From the NCBI RefSeq assembly GCF_900461555.1, contig NZ_UGOX01000001.1, positions 881,501-945,500 on the forward strand: DNA of 64,000 nucleotides. Direction: 5' to 3'. How positions within the stretch are numbered: position 1 is the stretch's first letter; every line of letters starts with the position of its first letter. The position numbers and the translations under genes were made by a program. The DNA is from Legionella quinlivanii. GTDB lineage: Bacteria > Pseudomonadota > Gammaproteobacteria > Legionellales > Legionellaceae. Below are positions 44,407 to 54,746 of the stretch, one piece after another. The notes under the pieces are model-generated. The model did not search any database and was not told the origin of the DNA. It worked only from the letters and a program-made list of their open reading frames with translations.

Positions 44407-46662
44407 CTACTCTCCTATCAGAATTTCAAAAGGCAGTTCTTTTAAAATATCGCTAATTAACAAAAAGTTGCTCTTGGACTTTAATTTTCGCTGTGTTAAC
44501 AAGGAATGATATTCTCCATCGGCAATTCCGGAAAGTTGCTCATTAGAAAACTTTACCTTATTCCAGGGTTCATCAAAGTCAAGAATGCCGCTGAACCAGC
44601 GGCAACTAATGATGATTAGCACAGACCCCTGGTATTCACGTTTAAAAGCAATAAGATGCCTGCTTAGTGTTCCTTCGACCGTTAAGGGTTGATAATTACC
44701 TTCGACCAATAATGCTTTGTATTGTTTCCTCAGATGAAGCAACTGGCGAGTCAGATTGAATTTGATTCGGCCATCTTGCCAGTGAGCGAGCAGGCTCGAT
44801 AAAGCCTCATCACTGGCTAATTTTTTTAATTTCTCATAATCTACGCGGCGCCGATTATCCGGATCCACCAAATCGAAACGCCAGGTTTCATTACCCTGAT
44901 AAAGATCGGGAAGCCCTGGGGTGGTGAATTTAATTAGTAGTTGCGATAAGGAATTATACATTCCGAAAAAAGCCGTTTTTCTGGCAAAATCCGAGAAGTG
45001 GTTTACAAAGTGCTTATCTTTCAGAATTTGATTCAGAAAATTAAGACAAGCCTTCTCATAGTCTCCTTTGGGTTCATACCAGCTTGTGTATTGCTTGCGC
45101 TCTCGCATCGCTTTAAGAAGAAATTGCTCCAGCCGTTGCTCGTAATCACTATTCCCGTATTCTAAGGGCCAGATACCTAACAGGGATTGATAAATGACCA
45201 TTTCATCGATAGGGTCAGGAGAAACAAGTGTATCAAGCGCTATCTTTTTAGATTGATTGTGCATTTGCCATTGCTTAAGCAGCTTATTCCACTCATCGGC
45301 TAATTCACTTAAAACATTCAGACGTGCCCGAAAGTCCTCACTCCGTTTGGTATCATGGGTGGAACTCGTATTGAAACTATACGGCCAATGAGTTTGGCGT
45401 GAAATGATGAATTCATGAAAGAGCGTAAGATCGCCGCAGCGTGCATTCAATTCAGGAGAGCTTCCCACCTCATTCAAAGAAAGTAAGGCGGCGTCATTGT
45501 AGCCCGCGGTATCTTCAAATCCTTTCGCCATTACCGGTCCACTGAATACCTCCCAATCATTTCGCCACTGCTGCCACTGCTTTTTTTTCAAAGCATCAAA
45601 GTATTCAGGATACTGATCAAGGAGCAGATTCTTAAATAAGAATCCCAGTTCCTGATATTCTGCTGGCAATTGACTCAGTATGGATTCCAGAATTTTTTCT
45701 GTAAAAGCCCGCCTGTCAGGCTGATGGTATAACCGGTAAATCGGCATTCTGCTCGAAAATTCCAGCAAAAAATCGCCTATGCGCTGCGGAGTGTAGTCGT
45801 TGAGTATTGGAATAAGTTCGGAATGAAGCCTGTTAAATTCCTTTTCAAACAGTTTTTTTATTACCAGATTAAGTGATTGTGACCGTATTTCTTCAGGCCG
45901 CTTGGGCTTATTGCATAGCTCCTGATATACCTCATATAATTTTTGAAGCCCTTTGGAATCAATATAAATTTGATTCATATGATTAAGCCAGTCGTAACCC
46001 GTGGTTCCGGCAACGGGCCATGAGAGTGGTAAGGTTTCTTCAAATCCGAGAATTTTTTCGACTATGACATAAAATTCTCTGCCAATTTCTTCCTGCAGTT
46101 TCTTTAAATAAGCCAAAGGCTGTCGTAACCCATCGATATGATCGACACGTAAAGCCTGAATTTTACCAATTCGTATTAACTCAAGAATCAGTTGATGAAT
46201 ATGCGTGAATACAGCCTCTCGTTCCGTATTCATACAGACCAATTCATTAATATCAAAAAAACGCCGGTAAGTCAGTTTGTCCTTATCCGAAGAATCCCAT
46301 TTGATATCAAAAAAGTCACTATAAATTGAGTTCTGATGTTTATTGACGACGTCCTGCCAAAGCGCATTGTTCGGGCTGGCTGCCATGTGGTTGGGCACTA
46401 TATCCACACAAAGCCCCATTCCGTAATTGGCCAAGGCTTCGGTAAATTGGATGAATGCTTCCTCTCCACCCAGTTCCTCGTTCAACTTCTGATAATTGAT
46501 CACATCATAACCATGCATGCTTCCGGGCTGTGCTTGTAAAAGAGGAGAACTGTAGACATCGGTAATACCAAGCTTCAGTAAATAAGGAAGTATATTGATG
46601 GCTTCCTTAAAGCCAAACTGTTTATGAAGCTGTAAGCGATAGCTTGTCAGTGGAATATGCAT
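44407..46662 (-). CDS. treY: Malto-oligosyltrehalose synthase
   Basis: 751-aa GH13 enzyme that isomerises the reducing-end alpha-1,4 bond of a maltodextrin to the alpha-1,1 bond of trehalose, leaving malto-oligosyl-trehalose for TreZ. Motifs: TSYRLQLHKQFGF start, DVYSSPLLQAQPGSMHGYDV, CVDIVPNHMA (region I), ALRVDHIDGL (nucleophile D), VEKILGFEE (acid E), and STHDTKRSED (third D). All typical of TreY. Last gene of the six-gene operon; its ATG overlaps the upstream stop by one base (TGATG). Ends beside the REP hairpin. Length within the family range (~700-970). Confidence 0.95.
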   Translation of the reverse strand: MHIPLTSYRLQLHKQFGFKEAINILPYLLKLGITDVYSSPLLQAQPGSMHGYDVINYQKLNEELGGEEAFIQFTEALANYGMGLCVDIVPNHMAASPNNALWQDVVNKHQNSIYSDFFDIKWDSSDKDKLTYRRFFDINELVCMNTEREAVFTHIHQLILELIRIGKIQALRVDHIDGLRQPLAYLKKLQEEIGREFYVIVEKILGFEETLPLSWPVAGTTGYDWLNHMNQIYIDSKGLQKLYEVYQELCNKPKRPEEIRSQSLNLVIKKLFEKEFNRLHSELIPILNDYTPQRIGDFLLEFSSRMPIYRLYHQPDRRAFTEKILESILSQLPAEYQELGFLFKNLLLDQYPEYFDALKKKQWQQWRNDWEVFSGPVMAKGFEDTAGYNDAALLSLNEVGSSPELNARCGDLTLFHEFIISRQTHWPYSFNTSSTHDTKRSEDFRARLNVLSELADEWNKLLKQWQMHNQSKKIALDTLVSPDPIDEMVIYQSLLGIWPLEYGNSDYEQRLEQFLLKAMRERKQYTSWYEPKGDYEKACLNFLNQILKDKHFVNHFSDFARKTAFFGMYNSLSQLLIKFTTPGLPDLYQGNETWRFDLVDPDNRRRVDYEKLKKLASDEALSSLLAHWQDGRIKFNLTRQLLHLRKQYKALLVEGNYQPLTVEGTLSRHLIAFKREYQGSVLIIISCRWFSGILDFDEPWNKVKFSNEQLSGIADGEYHSLLTQRKLKSKSNFLLISDILKELPFEILIGE

Positions 46663-49010
46663 CAGACCTCCAGATTGAGTGCTTCGCCGAGGGATTTCAG
46701 CAGGGGGTTAGGATTATCGGCGGCGAGAAGCTGCTTGACCACATTCTGCAGATGCCAGTAATTGATCTGAAGCGGCAGCGTATTCATTTGCTTAATGAAA
46801 TCAACCAGTTCAGTCAGTAACTCAGTATTCACAGGCTGATTTTCGAGTTGAATAGCATAGTGCTTCACTAAATGTCCGGCACGAAATCGAATTGAATCAT
46901 CAAGGGGAATATTAAAGCGGTTGACCAGTTGAAACAGATTTTCCAACACTTCGGGATTTCGTTCTTCATCATTGAAATAGTCAAACAGGTCCTTATTGAC
47001 AATATAAGCGATTGACTGCGCTACCGCCTTCGGCATTGGCATATGCAGATCCGAGATAAAATAAAGGAGTGCTGCATTGTTGTTCATGAACTCATGATAG
47101 CGATTTTCCAGCTCGCTGGTAACGGACGATAGAATCTGGCCAGTAATTTTTAACTTCATGTCATGAAAGAGGTCGCGAAGAGAAGTCGTTGCTTCGCCAA
47201 AATGTTGTTCAAATAATTTAACCAGCTCGAAAATTTCTCCTTTTTCAAATAATTCAAATAATTCATTCTCGACTGTGCCAAGTTGAGGGTCTGGGCTGCG
47301 AATGGCGCAGATGAGGTTCTGGTCTCCCTGATAAAGCAGCGCATACCAGACCTGTATTGATTCCCGGGTAATTTGCGATCGCACATTCATCAGGCCGGAA
47401 AATAGCTTGACTTTACCTGCTTCAGCCTCCTTTGATTCTATTAAATTAACCTCGTAACAAAATATGGGGATAGATTCTGATTCCTTGTATTCGCTGAAAG
47501 GGAGGCTGACAGCAAGATGCGCTGAAACCTTAAATAAATCAATAACTAATGGCTTGATGAATAACTCGTAAATTCGAGCGCCATTGGCAAACTCGGGCAG
47601 GTTCGAGGGAACCTCAGATAAACGATCAATAAACTCAGACTCATAATCCACATCAGTCAGTTCCTTTGCCAATTGAATAGCACGGGCTGCATATTTTAAA
47701 ATCTGGGTAGTTTCGAGACCGGATATCTCATCAAAGAACCAGCCGCAGCTGGTATACATCAGCATCGTATGCCGTTGTAATTCCATCCATTTTAAAACCT
47801 GTATTTCTTCCAGGGCGGAGAGGGGATGCCGGGCATGATGTTTTAAAAAATCACTTTGTTTGCTGCGATCATTAAGCACTTCAATATAATCGTTTCTGGC
47901 TCTCCAGGGATCGTGTAACAATGTTTTTAGACTGGTTTCAAATGCCGGAATCAGCTGATCACGCAGCCAGTCCAGAGCGGATCGCAAAGGACCTCGCCAT
48001 TGCTGATGCCAGTCCTGGCGAGTGCTGCAGCCACAATCGCTGCGCCATCGCTCAATACCATGTGCGCAGCTCCAGGAAGAGTTTTCATGTATTTCTACCT
48101 GATATTGCGGCGGCTGCAATTCCAGAAAATATCCATAGTTAATGAGTTCTACATCCTCGGTATTCTCAATGATATTCAAGGCATAGGCTAAACCCATATC
48201 ACCATGCGCATGGTGATGGCCATAGGATTCGCCATCTGTTGCGATATGCATTAAATTATGCTCTGTCTTTTGTTCTGAAAATGAATTGAGCAGACGATAA
48301 GCAAAATTCTCGCCCTGTGTCAGTAATTTTTCAAAGGCTACCGCTTTGGATACCTCGCCATCGTAAAAAAACAGAGTAATACTTCTTCCTGAGGGAAGCT
48401 GCTGCTGGTAGGAGGTTCCCGGGATGATACCCTCAATCCATTCCTCGTCATTAATATGCTTGTATCGCCGGGCCTGATTGGGCGCCAAAATGGTAAACTG
48501 AATACCGAGCTCACTCATAAAATCGAGCGTTTCCAGATCCACCGCTGTTTCCGATAGCCACAGACCCTCAGGTTTGCGCTTGAAATAATGCTCAAAGGTT
48601 TTTATTCCCCAAAGCAATTGGGTATATTTATCCCGAGAATTTGCCAGAGGCATGATCAGATGATTATAAGCTTGTGCCAGCGCATTGCCATGCCCCTCGA
48701 ATTGTTTCTGACTTTCTTTATCAGCAGCCAGGATTGATTCAAGTAGCTGCGGGTCCTTCTCCTCAATCCAGGACAGCAGAGTAGGGCCAAAATTAAAGCT
48801 TATTTTACTGTAATTATTGAGAATCTCAGTGATTTGCCCGTTGACATTTAAAATCCTTGCCCCAGAGTTAGGCAGATAACATTCATCATTAATACGCTCA
48901 TTCCAGTCATGATAGGGAAAGGCGGAATCCTGAGTTTCGATTTCTTCCAGCCAGGGATTCTCCCGTGGCGGTTGATAAAAATGCCCGTGTATACAAATAT
49001 AATTAGCCAT
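46662..49010 (-). CDS. GH57-type glycoside hydrolase (DUF3536)
   Basis: 782-aa protein from ATG 49010 (a longer frame to 49040 is unlikely). It starts MANYICIHGHFYQPPREN, the hallmark GH57 HGHFYQPPR opening, and continues with LWLSETAVD, SYGHHHAHGDMGLAYAL and SCAHGIERWRSDCGC, matching the DUF3536-bearing GH57 subfamily often found in glycogen/trehalose gene clusters. GH57 enzymes act on alpha-glucans (amylase, 4-alpha-glucanotransferase, branching). The exact reaction here is unknown. It overlaps treZ by 8 bases and treY by 1 base, so it is translationally coupled between the two trehalose-forming enzymes and probably works on the same chains. Confidence 0.9.
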   Translation of the reverse strand: MANYICIHGHFYQPPRENPWLEEIETQDSAFPYHDWNERINDECYLPNSGARILNVNGQITEILNNYSKISFNFGPTLLSWIEEKDPQLLESILAADKESQKQFEGHGNALAQAYNHLIMPLANSRDKYTQLLWGIKTFEHYFKRKPEGLWLSETAVDLETLDFMSELGIQFTILAPNQARRYKHINDEEWIEGIIPGTSYQQQLPSGRSITLFFYDGEVSKAVAFEKLLTQGENFAYRLLNSFSEQKTEHNLMHIATDGESYGHHHAHGDMGLAYALNIIENTEDVELINYGYFLELQPPQYQVEIHENSSWSCAHGIERWRSDCGCSTRQDWHQQWRGPLRSALDWLRDQLIPAFETSLKTLLHDPWRARNDYIEVLNDRSKQSDFLKHHARHPLSALEEIQVLKWMELQRHTMLMYTSCGWFFDEISGLETTQILKYAARAIQLAKELTDVDYESEFIDRLSEVPSNLPEFANGARIYELFIKPLVIDLFKVSAHLAVSLPFSEYKESESIPIFCYEVNLIESKEAEAGKVKLFSGLMNVRSQITRESIQVWYALLYQGDQNLICAIRSPDPQLGTVENELFELFEKGEIFELVKLFEQHFGEATTSLRDLFHDMKLKITGQILSSVTSELENRYHEFMNNNAALLYFISDLHMPMPKAVAQSIAYIVNKDLFDYFNDEERNPEVLENLFQLVNRFNIPLDDSIRFRAGHLVKHYAIQLENQPVNTELLTELVDFIKQMNTLPLQINYWHLQNVVKQLLAADNPNPLLKSLGEALNLEV

Positions 49011-50820
49011 ACTGATTGTCCTTAAACAGAAAAAATCCAAAAGGGGGAAGCTGATCGTCTAGCCATTCAGCCTGAAAATTGCTGGTCCACTGCGGGTGGT
49101 AAGAATTCAAAAGCAATGTCCAGTTGGGGCCCCGACTATCGGCGATAGAGTGGGTTTCCTGCGAAAAGCTGGCAAGTATTAAAACCGGCTCTTCCTGATG
49201 ATGCTTCAGAATAGTTAGCAGTTGTTTTTGTTGATCCCAATGGATTTCCTGAACGTTTTTATCCAGTGTATTGATTGCCTTGAGTGAGCGGCGAAGATGA
49301 ATTAATTGCTTATAAAAATTCCATAGTTTTCGGTGTTTATTGTCCTGCTTCAGATGATGGTTAAGCTTACTCGTCTGAAATGTTAATTCATCTTGAGGAT
49401 CAGGCAGCGACTCATCTATAAATGAAAATTCTTTTTTCCGACCCTGGCGTACCGCTTCAATTAACCCGGGATCGGAATGGCTGATAAAGTAGAGGAAAGG
49501 GGCAGGATCTGCATATTCCTCCCCCATAAAAAGCAGAGGAATAAAGGGGGAGGTTAATAAGAGACCGGCTGCCAGCTTTAATTGTTCTTCACCAAGCAAA
49601 TGATTTAAACGCTCCCCTTTCGCCCGGTTACCAATTTGATCATGATTCTGTAAGCAGACTACCAGGCGTTCGGAAGGCAGGGCAGCAGAGCTTCGGCCAT
49701 GAGGTTTTTTTCGGAATACCGAATATTCCCCCGAATAAACAAAGCCTTCACGAAAAGCTTTTATTAGGTGCTCAAAGCGTCCAAAATCCTGATAATAATT
49801 TTGTGTTTCCCCGGTAAGAAGACTGTGAATCGCATGATGAAAATCATCGTTCCACTGAGCATGAATTCCATAGCCCCCTTTCTTTTTTTCAGTAATCAGC
49901 CTGACATCATTGGCATCATTTTCGGCAATCAGATAAAAAGGTTTTTTAATTTCTTTTGTCAGTTCCTGCACAGCGTCAGCCAGTTCTTCAAGAAAAGGGT
50001 AGGCCGATGTATCGATAATGGCATGTAAGGCATCAAGACGAAGGGCATCGATATCATACTCAATAAACCAGTGCAGCGCATTTTCTATAAAATAACGCCG
50101 CACATGATGATTGAATTGATCATCAAAGTTGAGCATTTGTCCCCAGGGACTTTGATATTTTTCAGTAAAATAAGGGCCAAATTCTGCAAAATGATTGCCT
50201 TCCGGCCCGATGTGGTTATAAACCACATCAAGGATTACCGCGATATCACGTGAATGACAAGCCTGAATCAGCGCTTTTAAGCCTTGCGGCCCCCCATAGG
50301 AATTTTGCACTGCGAAAGGATAGACCCCGTCATACCCCCAGTTTCTCTCACCTGAAAATTGCGCAATAGGCATCAATTCAATGGCGGTAATTCCTAACTC
50401 TTTTAATTCATCCAGATGGTTAATAATGGCTACGAACTGGCCTTCTGGCGAGTAGGTCCCCACATGAATTTCATAAATGATATATTCTCGAAGCGGGATA
50501 TTCGGCCAACGAGAGGCAATTTCCGTTCGTTCAACAATCGCCGCAGGACCGGTAATCCCCTGAGGAAGAAAATCCGCCGCTGGATCCGCAAAGCGTTGGT
50601 TACCAAAAAGATAATAATAGCTATCGCCTGGTTTAATCTTGTTAAGAGCCAAAGAATAATAGCCGTCGTGTTTTTCCAGCATTGGAAAAACACGTGCATT
50701 TCCTCTGGCATCTATTATTTCCAGATGAGGTTTGACTGCATAGGGCGCCCAGACTTTAAATTCACAATGTCCGCTTGAATCAAGATGAGCTCCCAATAGT
50801 CTTTTTCTTATTTTGTCCAT
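49003..50820 (-). CDS. treZ: Malto-oligosyltrehalose trehalohydrolase
   Basis: 605-aa GH13 enzyme that releases trehalose from the malto-oligosyl-trehalose made by TreY. An N-terminal CBM48-like domain (FKVWAPYAVKPHLEI) leads to the catalytic barrel: IYEIHVGTYSPEGQF, ILDVVYNHIGPEGN (region I), ALRLDALHAI (nucleophile D263), LIAENDAND (acid E near 299), LQNHDQIGNRAKGERL (third D near 392). The IGNRAKGER end is specific to TreZ. It overlaps the malQ-glgB stop by 13 bases and the GH57 start by 8, so all three are translated together. Length matches the family norm. Confidence 0.95.
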   Translation of the reverse strand: MDKIRKRLLGAHLDSSGHCEFKVWAPYAVKPHLEIIDARGNARVFPMLEKHDGYYSLALNKIKPGDSYYYLFGNQRFADPAADFLPQGITGPAAIVERTEIASRWPNIPLREYIIYEIHVGTYSPEGQFVAIINHLDELKELGITAIELMPIAQFSGERNWGYDGVYPFAVQNSYGGPQGLKALIQACHSRDIAVILDVVYNHIGPEGNHFAEFGPYFTEKYQSPWGQMLNFDDQFNHHVRRYFIENALHWFIEYDIDALRLDALHAIIDTSAYPFLEELADAVQELTKEIKKPFYLIAENDANDVRLITEKKKGGYGIHAQWNDDFHHAIHSLLTGETQNYYQDFGRFEHLIKAFREGFVYSGEYSVFRKKPHGRSSAALPSERLVVCLQNHDQIGNRAKGERLNHLLGEEQLKLAAGLLLTSPFIPLLFMGEEYADPAPFLYFISHSDPGLIEAVRQGRKKEFSFIDESLPDPQDELTFQTSKLNHHLKQDNKHRKLWNFYKQLIHLRRSLKAINTLDKNVQEIHWDQQKQLLTILKHHQEEPVLILASFSQETHSIADSRGPNWTLLLNSYHPQWTSNFQAEWLDDQLPPFGFFLFKDNQYG

Positions 50821-53800
50821 TGATAAATCACCAGACTGAGCCCCGGCAGGGTTAACGACATGGAGTAGGGGCGGTTATGGAAAGGGCGGGCTTCAGCTGT
50901 CAGAAATCCGTTCTGATTTTGAGCGGAGCCGCCATAATCAGCAGCGTCACTGTCCAGCAACAATTGCCAGTTTCCTGCTTCAGGAACTCCCAGGCGGTAG
51001 TTGCTGCGAGTCACTGGAGTACAATTGAAAGCAATTAACAGGCATTCGTTCTGACTGGATTTTCGAATAAAGCTGTACACGCTGTTATCGGCATCACTGC
51101 AATCGATCCACTCAAATCCCTGGGCTTGCCAGTCAAGCTCATGCAAGGCCGTTTGTGAACGGTAAAGCCGATTCAGATCGCGAATCCAGTGTTGCAGACC
51201 TTGATGGGGCGGATAATCGAGTAAATGCCAATCGAGACTGCTTTCATGGCTCCATTCGCTATATTGTCCAAACTCTGATCCCATAAACACCAGTTTTTTA
51301 CCCGGCAGACAAAACATATAGCCATACAACAAGCGCAAATTGGCAAATTTGCAGTATTCATCGCCAGGCATTTTATTGATCAGCGACCCTTTACCATAGA
51401 CCACTTCATCGTGTGAAAGAGAAAGTATGAAATTTTCTGTAAAAGCGTAAACCATGCGAAAGGATAACTCATGCTGGTGATAACGCCGAAAAACCGGATC
51501 ACGGGAAAAATACAGAAGGGTGTCATGCATCCAGCCCATATCCCACTTAAAGCCAAATCCCAATCCGCCAAACTCAATTGGAGCGGAAACCCCTGGCCAG
51601 GCGGTGGACTCTTCGGCAATCATTTGTATATCCGGAAAATGCTGATAAAGGGTTTTATTAAGCGTTCTCAGAAAATGAACCGCTTCCAGATTTTCATGAC
51701 CCCCTTTTTCATTGGGCAGCCATTCCCCCTCTTTGCGGGAGTAATTCAGATAGAGCATGGAAGCGACTGCATCAACGCGAATGGCATCGATGTGATATTT
51801 CTCTAGCCAGAACATCGCACTGCTGATAAGAAAAGCCTGTACCTCATGACGGCCATAATTAAAAATCGCGCTTTTCCAGTCCGGATGAAACCCTTTGCGC
51901 TCATCGGAATGCTCGAAAAGATGGGTTCCATCAAATTGCGCCAGACCATGCTCATCCATAGGAAAATGCGAAGGAACCCAATCGAGAATGACCGCAATTT
52001 CATGCTGGTGTAAATAATCGATGAGGTACATAAAATCCTGAGGGGTTCCGAAACGAGCGCTGGGGGCAAAATAGCTTAAAGTCTGATAACCCCAGGAGCC
52101 GTAAAAAGGATGTTCCATAATCGGGAGAAATTCCACATGGGTAAACCCCATTTGCTTTACATAGTCCGCCAAGAGAGGGGCCATTTCCCGATAGTTTAGA
52201 TAACGGTTATTTTCTTCTGGAACTCGCCGCCATGAGCCTAAATGGACTTCATAAATAGAGATAGGTGAGTTCAGGCTCTGTCTTGATTTTCTCTTTTTAA
52301 GCCAGTCCTGGTCCTGCCATTCATAACTCAAATCCCGGACAATAGAAGCGGTACAGGGTGGAGTTTCCTGAAAAAAAGCAAAAGGATCCGCTTTCTGTGC
52401 ATTAAATTGCAGGCGGTCGGATTCAATAGCGTACTTATATAAATCCCCAGGCTTGACGCCGCCTATAAACCCCTCCCAGATTCCAGAGTTCCCACGTGGG
52501 CTTAAAGGATGCTCGGTTTTATTCCAGTGATTGAATGAACCCACGACCGAGACTTGCGATGCATTAGGCGCCCATACTGCAAAATTAACTCCGATCACAT
52601 CCCCCTGCCTGCAAATATGTGCGCCGAGGTGGTTGTATAAGTGAAAATGGGTTCCCTCATTAAACAGATGAAAATCCTGTGCGGTAAAAAAGCTTTGGGG
52701 CGGGTGCTCTACCTGTCTTCTGTTCTTGCGAATTTCCTTTAATTGTCTGCTGACTGTGGACATTTGTTTTATCTCCTCCATGGAATAACGCAACTTTCTC
52801 TGCCAATTGGGCTCCTCAGTTGCATTGGGGATATTTTGAGAATAAATTTCGCCCCAGAGATCTTCTATGTTCACAAGCTGCAATGCTGCAGGGCTTTGAG
52901 CAAGCATTTGCCAGGTGGACGATAGGAGAGCGTCGGAATTCAAGTGTTGCTTTTTTAAGGCGTCAGTTAATGTTTTTAGCTGATAACGACGTTTCTTGTG
53001 CATTTGCTTCGCATAAGTTGCATCGATTAATTCCAATTCATGAAATTTATCAATATCCAGACCCTGGGACCAGGCACAAAATGGCGGCATATCATGAGTA
53101 TTAATACAGGTCAGGGTCTTACAGCTTGTGGGGATTATTTTTTCGCGGGCGTCAAGGGCGTATTGTAAAACGTTCATGTTGAGCATCCCATGATGCTTCA
53201 TCAATCGGTTCGTTTCCGGAGGAACGGAGCCTAAGTTTTCCCCGACAATCATGACCTGGTGTCGATGCGATTCCAGGCAGAGAATGGCATAAATCTCTTC
53301 TGCGGGATATTTAAGATACGCCCCATCACTTGCGGGATGTCCTTCAGGAATTAAATATAAACGATTGAAACCCATGACATGATCAATACGTAAAATATCA
53401 ACCTGCTTAAATGTGTTTTGGATCAGTTGAATAAAACAGAGATAGGCCTGCTCGCGTAATTTCGCAGGATTTAAAGCCGGCATCCCCCAGTTCTGTCCTT
53501 CAAGAAATAAGGGGTCAGGCGGCGAGCCCATTGCGGTTTCAGTCAGGTAAACTGTTTGCTGTCGCCAGACATCAAAGCCATTTCGATGTGCACCAATAGG
53601 TAAATCAAGATAAAGGCATTGGCCTCGCTGGTTGATTTTCTGCTTTAATGCGCGAAGCTGTTGTTGTAACTGCCACTGAGCGGCCAGATGATAGTGATAC
53701 CTATCATTTGGCACATCCTCTTCGGTCAAAAGGCCATCCCTTTGTCTCTGCGGCCAGTTCCGCCACTCTTCACCAGTGCATTCCATGTAGGCTCTAAAGA

Positions 53801-54743
53801 GTGCATACATTCTAATCTCAGGATGCTCATCAATAAATCGATTCAGTTCCTGCCGGTTTTCGGGCGATTCAAATATCCGTCTGAATTGTTCGCTGGCGAT
53901 TTCGCGCTTTAAAGAAGCAGCCCGTTGATAGTCAATGAAAGGCAACTGGTTCAGCGCTTCAATGGCTGCTTTAAATTTAAGGTCTATTGTTCCGCATTGC
54001 CGTAAATCAAGATAAAACTCATTGGCAAACAGACGACTGACCGGGGAATAAGGACTAGGTTCAAAGGGAGAGTCGAGAAAGGCTGAAAAAATCGGGGTGC
54101 TGGCAATAAGCCCAAGCCCTTCTTCTGCCATCCACTGAGACAAAGAATCCATATCGCCCAGATCGCCGCCGCCTATGCTTTGCTCAGAATGCAGAGAATA
54201 TAATGGACAAAAAAGGCCAAGTTTTTTGTTGTCACAGAGTCTGTCGTCAAAATAAATAGTTCCAGGGGCTGAAATTATCAGGCTATGGTATTGTCGATTT
54301 CCAATTGTGAGTGTTAGTTGATGATAGCCAAGAGGAAGAGCAGGTAATTGAATGTTAATCTGATAGTAATCTGCTGATATTCTTTGCAGGCGCCTGATAT
54401 TTACAGCTTTCTGAATTATAGAGCCCTGTTCGGTTATCAAAGACCAGCTGACTGCTGCTGCCTCTTCTGATAATAATCTGAATTTTATAGCGGACTGTTT
54501 TTGATTCCGGGTCACATACACTGGCTTTAAAGGTTGTTGAGATTGTTTGTGCTGGTATTGCTCAAAAACTGGAAGGACTTCATGAATCGCATTAACAGGA
54601 TAACCTAGCATACGAATCAGGTTCATCAGCGTCTCCAAAGACGCTTCGACCTGCTCTTTCCAGGCATTGCGATAGCTGGTTACTATACCGAGCTGTTCAG
54701 CAAACTGTTTTAAAATAATGATCTGGTCTGCGTCCTTTGCCAC
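50808..54743 (-). CDS. malQ-glgB: Bifunctional fusion: 4-alpha-glucanotransferase (MalQ) + glycogen branching enzyme (GlgB)
   Basis: 1311-aa single frame. Residues 1-~680 are a full-length MalQ (GH77): GLFCPLYSLHSEQSIGGGDL, SPYSPVSRLFANEFYLD, nucleophile region ILRIDHVMGFNRLY (D near 453), VGENLGSVP (E near 501), NTHDMPPFCAW (D near 550). Residues ~685-1311 are a GlgB core: CBM48 domain (FAVWAPNASQVSVVGSFNHW), GSWRRVPEE, DAIRVDAVASMLYLNYSR (D near 989), IAEESTAWPGV (E near 1042), LSHDEVVYGKGSL (D near 1111). Both catalytic triads look intact, with a Gln/Arg-rich linker. MalQ rearranges short maltodextrins, GlgB adds alpha-1,6 branches; fusing them could couple chain lengthening and branching. 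Three bases after treS and overlapping treZ by 13. Confidence 0.94.
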   Translation of the reverse strand: MAKDADQIIILKQFAEQLGIVTSYRNAWKEQVEASLETLMNLIRMLGYPVNAIHEVLPVFEQYQHKQSQQPLKPVYVTRNQKQSAIKFRLLSEEAAAVSWSLITEQGSIIQKAVNIRRLQRISADYYQINIQLPALPLGYHQLTLTIGNRQYHSLIISAPGTIYFDDRLCDNKKLGLFCPLYSLHSEQSIGGGDLGDMDSLSQWMAEEGLGLIASTPIFSAFLDSPFEPSPYSPVSRLFANEFYLDLRQCGTIDLKFKAAIEALNQLPFIDYQRAASLKREIASEQFRRIFESPENRQELNRFIDEHPEIRMYALFRAYMECTGEEWRNWPQRQRDGLLTEEDVPNDRYHYHLAAQWQLQQQLRALKQKINQRGQCLYLDLPIGAHRNGFDVWRQQTVYLTETAMGSPPDPLFLEGQNWGMPALNPAKLREQAYLCFIQLIQNTFKQVDILRIDHVMGFNRLYLIPEGHPASDGAYLKYPAEEIYAILCLESHRHQVMIVGENLGSVPPETNRLMKHHGMLNMNVLQYALDAREKIIPTSCKTLTCINTHDMPPFCAWSQGLDIDKFHELELIDATYAKQMHKKRRYQLKTLTDALKKQHLNSDALLSSTWQMLAQSPAALQLVNIEDLWGEIYSQNIPNATEEPNWQRKLRYSMEEIKQMSTVSRQLKEIRKNRRQVEHPPQSFFTAQDFHLFNEGTHFHLYNHLGAHICRQGDVIGVNFAVWAPNASQVSVVGSFNHWNKTEHPLSPRGNSGIWEGFIGGVKPGDLYKYAIESDRLQFNAQKADPFAFFQETPPCTASIVRDLSYEWQDQDWLKKRKSRQSLNSPISIYEVHLGSWRRVPEENNRYLNYREMAPLLADYVKQMGFTHVEFLPIMEHPFYGSWGYQTLSYFAPSARFGTPQDFMYLIDYLHQHEIAVILDWVPSHFPMDEHGLAQFDGTHLFEHSDERKGFHPDWKSAIFNYGRHEVQAFLISSAMFWLEKYHIDAIRVDAVASMLYLNYSRKEGEWLPNEKGGHENLEAVHFLRTLNKTLYQHFPDIQMIAEESTAWPGVSAPIEFGGLGFGFKWDMGWMHDTLLYFSRDPVFRRYHQHELSFRMVYAFTENFILSLSHDEVVYGKGSLINKMPGDEYCKFANLRLLYGYMFCLPGKKLVFMGSEFGQYSEWSHESSLDWHLLDYPPHQGLQHWIRDLNRLYRSQTALHELDWQAQGFEWIDCSDADNSVYSFIRKSSQNECLLIAFNCTPVTRSNYRLGVPEAGNWQLLLDSDAADYGGSAQNQNGFLTAEARPFHNRPYSMSLTLPGLSLVIYQWTK

Positions 54744-54746
54744 TCA

